A program made the position numbers and the translations under genes. From an uncultured Clostridia bacterium (GTDB lineage Bacteria; Bacillota; Clostridia; Christensenellales; Borkfalkiaceae): a DNA stretch of 64,000 bases. Where the stretch lies: assembly GCA_934247935.1 (NCBI GenBank), contig CAKQKE010000007.1, forward strand, positions 50,156 through 114,155. Reading direction: 5' to 3'. The notes under the pieces are model-generated. The model was not told where the DNA came from. It saw only the letters and a program-made list of their open reading frames with translations, and searched no databases. This document shows, piece after piece, positions 35,425 to 45,062 of the stretch (positions are counted from its first letter, which is position 1; the number at the start of each line of letters is the position of its first letter).

Positions 35425-37863
35425 ATGAAATTCGGACACTTCGACGACGAACGCAAAGAATACGTAATTGACACCCCTTATACCCCGCTTCCGTGGATAA
35501 ATTATCTGGGAAACGACGACTTTTTCTCTATTATTTCCAATACGGCGGGCGGTTATTCGTTTTATCGCGATGCGAAATTAAGGAGAATTACGAGATATCG
35601 CTACAATTCTCCCGCCACCGACAACGGCGGAAGATATTACTATATAACCGACGGAAAAACCACTTTTTCGCCTTCTTTTTTGCCGGGCAAAACACCGCTC
35701 GACAAATATAAATGCCGTCACGGACTCAATTACACCGTTTTTGAAAGCCAAAAAAGCGGCGTAAGCGCAAACCTTACCTGCTTTGTGCCTTTAAACGACA
35801 ATTGCGAAATAAACCTTTTGCAAATCAAAAACGACTCGAAAGAGACAAAAACTTTGTCAATTTACGGCGGCGTTGAATTTTGCTTATGGAATGCGCAAGA
35901 CGACACGACTAATTTTCAAAGAAATTATAGCACCGGCGAAGTGGAAATTGCCACCGAAAAAAACTACGCCGCAATATACCACAAAACCGAATACCGCGAA
36001 AGAAGAGACCACTATTCTTTCTTTTCGTTAAACGCCGAAATAAGCGGCTATGATACCGACAGAGATACTTTCCTCGGCAAATTTAACGGGTTCGATAGTC
36101 CCGACGCAGTAAACAAACGCACTTCGTTTAATGAAAAAGCAAGCGGTTGGTCGCCCGTTGCATTTTTGAGAAAAGACGTTACCCTTTTGCCCGAGCAAGA
36201 AATTTCGCTCGTGTATATTTTAGGCTATGTCGAAAACAAAAAAGAAGACAAATGGCAATCTCCGGGCATTATCAACAAAACCAAAGCGATAAACATTATT
36301 GAAAAATATTCAAACTTAAATACGGTATTTGAAGAGTTTGACAAACTTAAAGACAAATTCAACAGCCTTTTCGGCAATTTCAAAGTAAACTCTCCCGATG
36401 AAAAATTCAACCGCATGGTCAATATCTGGAATCAATATCAATGCCTTATCACTTACCGTTTAAGCAGAAGCGCAAGTTATTACGAAAGCGGAATCGGGCG
36501 CGGAATGGGTTTCCGCGATTCTTGTCAGGACATGCTCGGCTACGTGCATTTTCTGCCCGAAAAGGCGAGGGAGAGAATAATCGACATTGCCTCTATTCAA
36601 CTGCCCGACGGCTCGACCTGGCATCAATATCAACCCCTTACAAAACGCGGCAACGCCGACATTGGCGGCGGTTTTAACGACGACCCGCTTTGGCTGGTGG
36701 CGTGCACGTATTCTTACGTTTGCGAAACGGGCGATATTTCCATATTAAACGAAAGCGTACCGTTTAACAACGACGAAAACGACCGCGCTACCCTTTTAGA
36801 GCACCTTAAACGCTCAATCGATTATACCATTACTCACAAAGGACCGCACGGTTTGCCGCTTATCGGCAGAGCCGATTGGAACGACTGCTTGAATTTAAAC
36901 TGTTTTTCCGACACCCCGGGAGAAAGTTTCCAGACCTGCTCTAATTTTGAAAGCGGAAAAGCCGAAAGCGTGTTTATCGCGGGTATGTTTGTAAAATACG
37001 GGGAAGAATATGCAAAACTTTGCGAAAAACTTGGCGATAAAAACGAAGCCGAACGCATACGCAAAGAAGTGCAAGAAATGACCGTCGCCGCAGAAACGGC
37101 GGGTTGGGACGGAGAATGGTTCGTGCGCGCTTACGACGCTTTTGAAAAGCCCGTCGGCAGTAAAACTTGCGAAGACGGCAAAATATTCATCGAACCGCAA
37201 GGCATGTGCGTTATGGCGGGAATAGGAGTTGGCGACGGCAAAGCGCAAACGGCTTTAAACAGCGTGAAAAAATATCTCGACACTAAATACGGCATCGTTA
37301 TTTTGCAACCCGCTTATAAAGAATATCATTTAAATCTCGGCGAAGTATCCTCTTATCCGTGCGGATATAAGGAAAACGCAGGCATTTTCTGCCACAACAA
37401 CCCGTGGATAAGTTGCGCCGAAGCGACGCTTGGCAACGGCGACAGAGCATATGAAATTTACCGCAAAATCTCCCCCGCTCACCTCGAGGAAATAAGCGAA
37501 ATACACAAGACCGAACCTTACGTTTTCAGTCAGATGATTGCGGGCAAAGACGCGCCCGACTTCGGTTCGGCTAAAAACAGTTGGCTCACGGGTACGGCGG
37601 CGTGGACGTTTGTAAACGCTTCGCAATATATTCTGGGCATTAAACCCACCCTTAAAGGACTTAAAATCGAGCCTTGTATGCCCAAAGAAATAAATAGTTT
37701 TACGCTTGAAAGGAAATTCAGAGGGGTTAATTATATAATTTCGGCAAAACGCGACGACAAAAAAGCCGCGGGCGTGTACGTAGACGGCAATAAATGCGAA
37801 GACGGAATTTTACCTCTTGCAAAAGCAGGCGAAACCATTAAAGCAGAGGTAATTTACAGATGA
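35425..37863 (+). CDS. GH94 glycoside phosphorylase, cellobiose phosphorylase-like
   Basis: 812 residues, matching the usual length of cellobiose phosphorylase, and no signal peptide. N-terminal beta-sandwich, then an (alpha/alpha)6 barrel with GIGRGMGFRDSCQD (~350), QPLTKRGNADIGGGFNDDPLW (~395-415) and the catalytic-acid segment IGRADWNDCLNL near 480-491. A C-terminal jelly roll follows (GIKPTLKGLKIEPCMP). It would split an imported beta-glucoside disaccharide with phosphate, giving glucose-1-phosphate and a free sugar and saving ATP. Laminaribiose or other GH94 specificities are possible. GGAG lies before the ATG. The stop overlaps the start of the GH36 gene by ATGA. Confidence 0.9.
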   Translation: MKFGHFDDERKEYVIDTPYTPLPWINYLGNDDFFSIISNTAGGYSFYRDAKLRRITRYRYNSPATDNGGRYYYITDGKTTFSPSFLPGKTPLDKYKCRHGLNYTVFESQKSGVSANLTCFVPLNDNCEINLLQIKNDSKETKTLSIYGGVEFCLWNAQDDTTNFQRNYSTGEVEIATEKNYAAIYHKTEYRERRDHYSFFSLNAEISGYDTDRDTFLGKFNGFDSPDAVNKRTSFNEKASGWSPVAFLRKDVTLLPEQEISLVYILGYVENKKEDKWQSPGIINKTKAINIIEKYSNLNTVFEEFDKLKDKFNSLFGNFKVNSPDEKFNRMVNIWNQYQCLITYRLSRSASYYESGIGRGMGFRDSCQDMLGYVHFLPEKARERIIDIASIQLPDGSTWHQYQPLTKRGNADIGGGFNDDPLWLVACTYSYVCETGDISILNESVPFNNDENDRATLLEHLKRSIDYTITHKGPHGLPLIGRADWNDCLNLNCFSDTPGESFQTCSNFESGKAESVFIAGMFVKYGEEYAKLCEKLGDKNEAERIRKEVQEMTVAAETAGWDGEWFVRAYDAFEKPVGSKTCEDGKIFIEPQGMCVMAGIGVGDGKAQTALNSVKKYLDTKYGIVILQPAYKEYHLNLGEVSSYPCGYKENAGIFCHNNPWISCAEATLGNGDRAYEIYRKISPAHLEEISEIHKTEPYVFSQMIAGKDAPDFGSAKNSWLTGTAAWTFVNASQYILGIKPTLKGLKIEPCMPKEINSFTLERKFRGVNYIISAKRDDKKAAGVYVDGNKCEDGILPLAKAGETIKAEVIYR

Positions 37864-39986
37864 GCGGAAAGGTATACAAACTCGACACGCAAAACACGTC
37901 GCTCGTGTTTTTGCAAGACGGGCAAAGCGTTTTTTACTTGTATTACGGCAAAAAAATAAGCGAAATATCACCCGAGACAACATTTTTGAAAGAGGACAAC
38001 ATCGGCACGGATTTAAGAAACAAACTTTTTTCTTGTTTCGGCGACGACGACCACCGGGATAAGTCGATTTTGCTTTTCAATCCCGACAACACTTTTACAA
38101 ACGAGTTTGTATTTAAAAGCGCGACGGTATCGAAAGGTAAAAAGGCGATACCCTGCTTACCCTCTTCGTTCGGCGCGGAAAAAACGCTTACTTTCGAGTT
38201 TATCGACGAACTTGAAAAATTGCTGCTCACCATAAATTATTCGGTATACAGAAACAACGACGTAATTACCGTGCGTTCGTCAATAAAAAACTTTGGCAAT
38301 GAAACGGTAATTGTGAAAAAATTCGCGTCCCTTCAACTCGACATATCGAAAAGCGGTTTTACCGCAAGCACTTTCGACGGGTGCTGGGCGGGCGAAAGAT
38401 ATCGTCACGACACCCCGCTTTGCTCGGGAACGTTTATAAATCAATCGCTCGCGGGGGCGTCTTCCGCTCAACACAACCCCTTTACTTTTATTAAAAACGA
38501 CGAGGGTGTATATGCTTTTAACCTCGTGTATTCCGGCAACCACAAAACCTCTTACGAGACCGATTCGTTTTTAAGGACGAGGATAATTTCGGGCGTAAAC
38601 GACTTTGCTTTTGAATACCGCTTAAACGGCGGAGAAACTTTTTATGCCCCCGAGGCGGTGATGCTGTTTGCAAAAGACGAAGACGAAATGACATTGAATT
38701 TGCATTCGTTTATAAACAAACATATCATTCCAAAGCGTTGGCAAAACAAAAAACGCCCCGTCGTCATCAATAATTGGGAAGGCACGGGTTTCGATTTTAC
38801 GAGAGATAAAATATTAAACATTGCCGAAAACGGCAAAAAAATCGGCGCGGAACTGTTTGTTCTCGACGACGGTTGGTTCGGCAAAAGAAACGACGACAAA
38901 TCGTCGCTGGGCGATTGGTTTGACAACGAGGAAAAAACAGGCGGCATTTCACGCCTTGCCGACGATATAAGGGCAATGGGACTCGACTTCGGAATCTGGA
39001 CAGAACCCGAAATGATTTCGCCCGACAGTATTCTTTACCGCACCCATCCCGAATACGCGATGGCAATTCCCGGTAAAACTCCGTTTTTGCACAGAAACCA
39101 GATGATGCTCGATTTATGTAGCGACGAAGTGAAAAACTACGTGATAAAAAGCGTGGAAAACGTAATTGCGCTTACAAAACCGACTTATATAAAGTGGGAT
39201 TTCAACAGAGTAATGAGCGACTGTTATTCAAGCACGGTTTTTATAGGCGAATATTGTTATAAATACATGGTTGCGCTTTACGATATAATGAATACTCTTA
39301 CTAAAACGCATCCCGAAATTCTTTTTGAAGGCTGCGCCGCAGGCGGAGCGAGATTCGATTTGGGCATACTTTGTTATTTCCCGCAAATCTGGACGAGTGA
39401 CAACACCGACGCCGCAGTGAGAACGGATATTCAAACAAACACCGCGCTGTGCTATCCACAATCGTGTATGACGGCACACTTGTCCGCCTCGCCTAATTGG
39501 TTTACAAAACGGGCGTTTTCGCTTGAAAACCGCTTTAATATTGCATGCCTGTTTAATTTCGGGTACGAACTCGATTGCTCTATATTTACCGCAGACGAAA
39601 TAAAACAGGTGGCTAAACTTTCCGAATTTTATAAAAAAAGAAGAGATTTTATACTGTACGGCGATTACTATAAACTCGGCGATTTAAACGACAATCTTTG
39701 CGGCTTTATCACCCTTTCTTCGAGAAAAGATAAGGCGATTTCCGCAGTAATATTTAAAACGCGCGAAAACGGAATTTCAAACAGAAAATTGATTTTAAAA
39801 GGGCTTATTTCTTCGGCGAAATACGAAGTCGTCGTTTACGATAAAAACTTATGCCGATTCGATAAATTTGTTTTAAGCGGCGAAACTTTGCTTTGCGGAA
39901 TAGATATCGAAAAATACCGCTTAAACGAACAAATTTGCTCAGATTCAAACTTCCGATCTTTCATAATCGAACTTACGCAAATTTGA
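37860..39986 (+). CDS. Intracellular GH36 alpha-galactosidase
   Basis: 708 residues, the typical length for bacterial GH36, and no signal peptide. N-terminal beta-supersandwich, then the barrel with NNWEGTGFDF, FVLDDGWFGKRNDD, the nucleophile motif IKWDFNR (Asp near 447), the EGCAAGGARFD signature (~495) and WTSDNTDA with the acid/base Asp (~520). It should remove terminal alpha-galactose from imported oligosaccharides such as raffinose-type or galactomannan fragments. It is translationally coupled to the GH94 phosphorylase. It differs from the secreted GH36-like protein at 5900-8056, which has a modified nucleophile motif. Confidence 0.93.
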   Translation: MSGKVYKLDTQNTSLVFLQDGQSVFYLYYGKKISEISPETTFLKEDNIGTDLRNKLFSCFGDDDHRDKSILLFNPDNTFTNEFVFKSATVSKGKKAIPCLPSSFGAEKTLTFEFIDELEKLLLTINYSVYRNNDVITVRSSIKNFGNETVIVKKFASLQLDISKSGFTASTFDGCWAGERYRHDTPLCSGTFINQSLAGASSAQHNPFTFIKNDEGVYAFNLVYSGNHKTSYETDSFLRTRIISGVNDFAFEYRLNGGETFYAPEAVMLFAKDEDEMTLNLHSFINKHIIPKRWQNKKRPVVINNWEGTGFDFTRDKILNIAENGKKIGAELFVLDDGWFGKRNDDKSSLGDWFDNEEKTGGISRLADDIRAMGLDFGIWTEPEMISPDSILYRTHPEYAMAIPGKTPFLHRNQMMLDLCSDEVKNYVIKSVENVIALTKPTYIKWDFNRVMSDCYSSTVFIGEYCYKYMVALYDIMNTLTKTHPEILFEGCAAGGARFDLGILCYFPQIWTSDNTDAAVRTDIQTNTALCYPQSCMTAHLSASPNWFTKRAFSLENRFNIACLFNFGYELDCSIFTADEIKQVAKLSEFYKKRRDFILYGDYYKLGDLNDNLCGFITLSSRKDKAISAVIFKTRENGISNRKLILKGLISSAKYEVVVYDKNLCRFDKFVLSGETLLCGIDIEKYRLNEQICSDSNFRSFIIELTQI

Positions 39987-40033
39987 TTTTATTTAATTAA
40001 AATTTAATAATACGAAGTTTCGGAAATTTTTAG

Positions 40034-40195
40034 CCTACCTTGTGCAAAGGAAGGTGGCGCGCGGTACGCGTGACGGAAGGATTGTAAAGGTAAATTTTTA
40101 TAAAATCAGCCGATTTTCAATAAAATAAACCGTATTTTACTCAAATAAAACAATCCCTCAGTCACTTCGTGACAGCCCCCTTTGCACAAAGGGAC
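40034..40195. repeat. MITE-like inverted-repeat element
   Basis: Left arm 40034-40084 and right arm 40151-40195 are inverted and diverged copies of one sequence. Both contain TTGTGCAAAGG and, ~25-30 bp on, a GGATTG end; the right arm in plus orientation reads CAATCCCTCAGTCACTTCG then TTTGCACAAAGGG. Each arm has its own small palindrome (CGCGCGGTACGCG; GTCACTTCGTGAC). A 66-bp AT-rich centre has no gene. Sequences of this type recur in clostridial genomes. The rest of 39987-40485 holds only the terminator below. Confidence 0.65.
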
Positions 40196-40331
40196 CGAAT
40201 AAAATTGAATTTTATTTATAAAAATCAAACCTTGCTGGCAGTCCCAAACCGAAGAAAAATTGAAATTTATTATATAAAAAATTATATAAAAACTTTATAC
40301 AACAAAAATTTAACGAGACGAAAACTTTATA

Positions 40332-40375
40332 AAAAAACGAGGGTTGCATTTTATATCGCAAACCCTCGTTTTTTA
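40332..40375. terminator. Bidirectional terminator of the GH94-GH36 operon and the GH5 gene
   Basis: A stem AAAAAACGAGGGTT-GC / GC-AACCCTCGTTTTTT (40332-40346 with 40359-40374) has T runs on both strands. Confidence 0.8.
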
Positions 40376-40485
40376 TTCAATAATTTTTATTATTTTAATA
40401 TAAAAACCCTGTCGTTTTTACTTAAAATTGTCAATTTTACACGATACGTGCGCCGTAAAACGCACAAAACGCACGGTATATAGTA

Positions 40486-41907
40486 TTACGCGGCTTTGCC
40501 GCTATTATATCCTTTAAACATGCACTCTATCACGCTTTCGGAAAACCATAAAGTAGTCTTGTCGTAATTTACGCCCGACTCGTTTTTCATATTATCGTAA
40601 AGACCGCTCGCCTTGTGGCGGTTTAAAAGCCCGAAATATTCACTGCTCCACGAGGTGCTTCTTGCGTCGTTGTCCCAAACGATTGCGCAAACGCCGTTTT
40701 GAGTTGCGTTTTTCATAAAATATTCCGCGTGTTTTTTGCGGTAAGATTCGTGTCCGCGGTCGCTTTTATATACGCTGCCCCATTCGCTGACTATTACACC
40801 GATACCCTTTTTAGTATACTTCGCGCCGAAAGCGTCAAACATCGTTTTTATACCCGAAGACGATGCGGCGTCGGCAGCCTCGTCCCACTCGTTGTCCTTT
40901 CCGAAAGAAAAGCCGTTTGGAGAATAAGCGTGTATATTCATCAAAAGTTTATCTTTAGCGGAGTCTTGCGGCAATTTAAATTCCGCAACGGCGTTTATTT
41001 CGTCGCTATAAGTCATATAACCTATATTTCCGTATCCGCACACCGACAAAAATCTGTTTTTGTTGCAATCGGAACCTTGCGCGCGCACTATGTCGACGTA
41101 TAATTGGTTGTACTCGTTGAGATTTTTAATGCACTCTTTATACTCGGTCTTGTTTGACGCGGGTGACATGCTCCAACCCAATTTCGAATGTAAAGGCTCG
41201 TTTAAATTCTCGAAAATAAGCCGCGAATCGTAATCTTTAAACCTTTCGGCAACTTGCTCCCACACGTTTATTACAAGACTTTTGGTTTTGTCGTAATATG
41301 CGTCGTCGAGATAATATGCGCCGATATTGGGCGTGTCCATTATGTTTAAAATTACAAACATATCGTCGTATTTATACACATAATCGACTACTTCGTTTAT
41401 TCTGTCAAGCCAAACCTTGTTGATATATCCGTTTTGTTGCATGTGATTTGACCAACTGACGGGTATACGCATTATTCTGAAACCCTTTTCGTAAACCGCG
41501 TCAATTGTCTTCCGAGTCGTCGCACCGCGGTAAATATCTTGTTGATTGCGCACTTCGCAAAACATTTCGCGGCTTTCAAAGCCGAGTTCCGATACGATTG
41601 AATTGCCGTAAACGGTGTCGGGATATCCGCTTAAATTGTTTTCAAACGTATTGCCCAGATTCCAGCCTACGCCGAGTTGTTTTACAAATTCCACCGAAGA
41701 CATCGCAGAATAATCTTTTTTGTCTCCTTTATTATCGCTGTCGCTTGAAGAATCGCTATCGCCGGAAGTATCCGTATCGGTAGAAGATTGCTGCGTATCG
41801 TCGTGTGAAGAAGAACCAGTTTCGCCTGAGTCCATTGAAGAACACGACGCGCAAAACACTTGCGCTATCACTAAAAATAATATTAAAATCAGTTTTTTTA
41901 TCTTCAT
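40486..41907 (-). CDS. GH5-type endoglucanase-like lipoprotein
   Basis: 473 residues. The N-terminus has a hydrophobic signal and a probable lipid Cys near residue 22, then a Ser/Thr/Asp/Gly linker (~25-68) and a GH5-like barrel: LGVGWNLGNTFE (78-89), IPVSWSNHM, acid/base Glu237 in FENLNEPL, HAYSP (326-330), nucleophile Glu375 in VIVSEWGS, and WDND near the end. One oddity is ILNIMDTPN (187-195), where the usual His pair of GH5 endoglucanases is replaced by Met-Asp. It is probably a cell-attached beta-glucanase or mannanase; the subfamily is not assignable by eye. A terminator-like hairpin separates it from the upstream surface-protein gene. Confidence 0.82.
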   Translation of the reverse strand: MKIKKLILILFLVIAQVFCASCSSMDSGETGSSSHDDTQQSSTDTDTSGDSDSSSDSDNKGDKKDYSAMSSVEFVKQLGVGWNLGNTFENNLSGYPDTVYGNSIVSELGFESREMFCEVRNQQDIYRGATTRKTIDAVYEKGFRIMRIPVSWSNHMQQNGYINKVWLDRINEVVDYVYKYDDMFVILNIMDTPNIGAYYLDDAYYDKTKSLVINVWEQVAERFKDYDSRLIFENLNEPLHSKLGWSMSPASNKTEYKECIKNLNEYNQLYVDIVRAQGSDCNKNRFLSVCGYGNIGYMTYSDEINAVAEFKLPQDSAKDKLLMNIHAYSPNGFSFGKDNEWDEAADAASSSGIKTMFDAFGAKYTKKGIGVIVSEWGSVYKSDRGHESYRKKHAEYFMKNATQNGVCAIVWDNDARSTSWSSEYFGLLNRHKASGLYDNMKNESGVNYDKTTLWFSESVIECMFKGYNSGKAA

Positions 41908-41925
41908 TTTGCCCCTTTTTTAAAA

Positions 41926-41950
41926 CGGCGCACCCGATTGGGGGTGCGCG
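41926..41950 (-). terminator. Hairpin between the surface-protein gene and the GH5 gene
   Basis: GCGCACCC (41928-41935) pairs with GGGTGCGC (41942-41949). On the minus strand it is followed by CGTTTTAAAAAA. It sits only ~20 bp before the GH5 start, so it probably lowers GH5 expression relative to the upstream genes or ends the first transcript. Confidence 0.6.
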
Positions 41951-41975
41951 CGCCTTTTATTAAATTTTTAAATGT

Positions 41976-44900
41976 TTATGCTCTTCTTTTTTTATCGAAA
42001 AGATAAACTATGCTGAGTCCGAGAAGAGTTAAACCTGCGGGTAATGCGTCTACAACGCCTTTACAACCCTTGGTCTTCATACCTTCGCTGCCGGAATCGG
42101 TTGTACTGCCGGAGTCCGTAGTGCTACCCGAGTCTGTCGTGTCGCCCGAATCGGTTGAAGAATCGGTGTCGGTGGTTTTGCTTTCAACGGTTACGTTTAC
42201 GGTATACCCTTCCGCCACGTTGCCCGCTGCGTCTCTTGCGTAAATCCTTACGGTGTGGTTGCCGGCATTGAGTTTTCCGTCGGTAACTGCGCCGTTCGAC
42301 CAATCGATTATTACCTCTACCTCACCGTCCATCTTGTCTATAGCAGACGCCTCGAACGTAGGTACTGCGTCGCCTTCGGTAAACGTAAGGTTAAGTTCGC
42401 CCTTATAGCTCAATTCGGGCGCGGCGTTATCTTTAATCGTCGCTGCAGTTGAGTCACCGTTCCAGTTGAACGTAACGTCCGCAATGTCGATTGTGCCGCT
42501 TATCATCGATTTAACGGCGAAACCAACTATCTTGCGGAAATCAACGTCGCCCTTGCCGTCTTCTTCTTTAACGTCGCCCCAAAGCGAACTGTCTATCGCA
42601 CCGTAAACTTCGGCGATGTCGAAATACATAGTGTTCCAATTTCCGTCGGCAACGATATAAGAAGAAATATCAAACTTGTGGAAATTTAAGTTCCAATTAT
42701 CAAAGTTACCGATACCGAAGTATACGGAATTGTTTATTTCCGCGGTAGTTCTGTAAGTTATGGAAACCATCGCATTGTATTCAATGGTGTCGTAAAGGTC
42801 TTGAAGCAACCAATAAGCAAATCCGTCGGTAAACGCCCTTGAAGTAGACCAACTGTTGGTGGGAGTCTGGATATAATAACCCATAGTTTCGTCGTGAGGA
42901 GTAACTGTCATTTTGCCCTTTGCGGTTTCGTCTTCGGTTGCGTCGTAATTTGCTTGAGAAACGTAATCTTTGCTACCCAAAGCCGCTTTATATCCGTAAG
43001 AAGGCATACCGTTGCTGTCGAACAATTTGCTTGTAAGCGAAAGTTTGTTGTCAAAGTCGGCAACCGTAATTTCTACCGTAGCAGTCATTCCTTGGTATGC
43101 GATTTCAACCGAAGTGCGGTTTGCAGCAAGCATACCCGTGTAATAAGTGTAATCGGTGATTGCCGTTTCGCTGTCGTCTTTATTTACAAGGACTACTTCC
43201 ATGCCCGTGCAATCGAACTTTTCGCCTGCTTTATATTGAGTTTTTGCAGGTTGAGTTTTTACTTTTATTCCTTTAAACGCGGAAACTACCGTTACGGGTA
43301 CGTCGGTAGTATAATTTTGGCCGCCGTAAGCCCAAGTGATAGTCACTTTTTGAGTGCTTGTGCCGAGTTTTGCGGGAGAATAAGTGTAATTTTTAACTTC
43401 AACTTTGCTTTCGTCTTCAAAAACAACGTATACTTTCAATCCCGTAGTGCAGAATTCGTCGCCTGCGTTGTATTCGGTTTGCGCTCCCTCGGTTGCAATA
43501 CCAGTAATAGTTTTATTTTCAACGTTTGCAATCTTTACGTCGCCGAACGAAGCAACGTTGTCGCCTTCGCCCGCAGAACCCATAGAAATGCCCATGCCTA
43601 CGAATTTGCTCCAATCGAACCATTGAGCGGGAGCGGGATTGCCGAACGTTGTCGACGCATTACATTCGATATTGAAATCTTTGATTGCAAATGAATAATC
43701 TTTCCATTCGCCTGCAACGTAATCGGTAATAGGCAATTCGACGAAAGCCGCCTCGCCCCATTGACCGCATTCGTAATAAAGTCTTATTTTTGCATATCTG
43801 CCTTCTTCACCCGCAAAATCGAATTTTGCCTTGAATTGAAGCGTGCCGCCGCCCAAAAGTGCGGAAGTAATATCCGTCATCGCGATAGTCGCGCGAGTCG
43901 CAGTCTTTGCGTTTGTACCCGAAATGTAGTACATATCGCCTGATTGACCGAACGCAAGCGCAGTACCGTCGCCGATAACTTTACCCGAAACAGCAGCGGT
44001 ATATGTGCCCGTATATGCAGTGCCCGCGCCGTTTAACGTGACTTCGCCCACTTCGGTAACGCCCGTAAAAATATCATAGCCGCTTGCGGGTTGCTCTTGC
44101 TCGTGCTTTACGATTGTGAGCGTTGCCGTTTCGATTGTAAACGTGTTTGACCAAAGACCAAGTTTTATATCTCCCGAATAAGAATCGTTAAACGTGTATT
44201 CCCACGTTCCGCTCGCTTCCGTTACTTCACCTTCCGATTCGGAAAGAGTTATTGCAGTATCGCCTACCCATAAACTGAAAATCTTTCTTCCCGGGAACTT
44301 ATCTATGCTGTAAGAAACGCTTAATTTATCGCCTTTTGCAACGCTGTAAGCAGAAGGAATAGTCGCCACGAATTGATACGAGGGATCTTGTTGAGAAGTA
44401 ACCGCCTCCGTCAAAAGAGTGTAGGTGCCTTCTCCGGTTGCAGGTTTGTTGTCTTCGGAATAATCCGGGTTGGGATATTCTACCCAAACTCTCTTTACGT
44501 TATAAGCCTTATCCGTCGCAAGCGAGAAACCCATAAACTTTGTAAGTTGCTCTTCTGTCATTGCGGGAGATAAATCGTATTTTTTTACGACATAGCCGTC
44601 TTGATTGCAAACCGATCCTTCTACAAGTTTAACGGGTGCGTTATACCATTGATTGGAATACGTCAATCCTCTTATAGCGGCATAGTCGCTTGCAACTTTC
44701 TTTATTTCTACACAAAGTTGCGCGCCTTTTTTATTCATATCGACGGGTGCTTTCAAAGCGATGTCAAAACTACCCCATGACGTAGGTACAATCGATATAA
44801 CGGTATCTTCACCGTCTTGAACGGCGGATATCGTGCCTTGATCTACACCGTTTGCTTGTGAAACTTTAAGCGCAACGTCATCGACGTTACCGTTAAATAT

Positions 44901-45035
44901 TTCAAAAGTAATCGTCTTTTGCGCGCCCGCATCGCCTTGACCTGTAGTGTCGGCAAACGCCGTCATGGTCGATATTGCCAACGACACAGTCATGATAGCC
45001 GACAATAACGTCAGCAAAATGTTCTTTTTCTTCAT
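41976..45035 (-). CDS. Secreted modular surface protein with Ig-like and carbohydrate-binding-like domains and KGCK C-terminal anchor
   Basis: 1019 residues. Signal peptide 1-~28 (ending AFADT). Beta-rich modules of carbohydrate-binding type occupy ~30-500. Two Big_3-type Ig domains lie at ~508-655 (each with YNAGDEF/YKAGEKF then the TGL/TGM strand). A further jelly-roll module with Trp-rich strands spans ~660-860 and an Ig-like module ~868-950 (HTVRIYARDAAGNVAEG). A Ser/Thr/Asp/Gly linker (~955-985) leads to KGCK, one hydrophobic segment and KKRRA. No catalytic site was recognised. It follows the large glycosidase gene by 27 bp and probably binds the same substrate at the cell surface. Confidence 0.75.
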   Translation of the reverse strand: MKKKNILLTLLSAIMTVSLAISTMTAFADTTGQGDAGAQKTITFEIFNGNVDDVALKVSQANGVDQGTISAVQDGEDTVISIVPTSWGSFDIALKAPVDMNKKGAQLCVEIKKVASDYAAIRGLTYSNQWYNAPVKLVEGSVCNQDGYVVKKYDLSPAMTEEQLTKFMGFSLATDKAYNVKRVWVEYPNPDYSEDNKPATGEGTYTLLTEAVTSQQDPSYQFVATIPSAYSVAKGDKLSVSYSIDKFPGRKIFSLWVGDTAITLSESEGEVTEASGTWEYTFNDSYSGDIKLGLWSNTFTIETATLTIVKHEQEQPASGYDIFTGVTEVGEVTLNGAGTAYTGTYTAAVSGKVIGDGTALAFGQSGDMYYISGTNAKTATRATIAMTDITSALLGGGTLQFKAKFDFAGEEGRYAKIRLYYECGQWGEAAFVELPITDYVAGEWKDYSFAIKDFNIECNASTTFGNPAPAQWFDWSKFVGMGISMGSAGEGDNVASFGDVKIANVENKTITGIATEGAQTEYNAGDEFCTTGLKVYVVFEDESKVEVKNYTYSPAKLGTSTQKVTITWAYGGQNYTTDVPVTVVSAFKGIKVKTQPAKTQYKAGEKFDCTGMEVVLVNKDDSETAITDYTYYTGMLAANRTSVEIAYQGMTATVEITVADFDNKLSLTSKLFDSNGMPSYGYKAALGSKDYVSQANYDATEDETAKGKMTVTPHDETMGYYIQTPTNSWSTSRAFTDGFAYWLLQDLYDTIEYNAMVSITYRTTAEINNSVYFGIGNFDNWNLNFHKFDISSYIVADGNWNTMYFDIAEVYGAIDSSLWGDVKEEDGKGDVDFRKIVGFAVKSMISGTIDIADVTFNWNGDSTAATIKDNAAPELSYKGELNLTFTEGDAVPTFEASAIDKMDGEVEVIIDWSNGAVTDGKLNAGNHTVRIYARDAAGNVAEGYTVNVTVESKTTDTDSSTDSGDTTDSGSTTDSGSTTDSGSEGMKTKGCKGVVDALPAGLTLLGLSIVYLFDKKRRA

Positions 45036-45062
45036 ATTTTCCTCCTTTATGAAAATATTTAT

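Noticed and set aside
42050..42180. Repeated DNA that could look like a short CRISPR-type or tandem array
   Set aside because: It is the coding sequence of a Ser/Thr/Asp/Gly linker (TDSGSTTDSGS-type) before the KGCK anchor; units are in frame and have no spacers.
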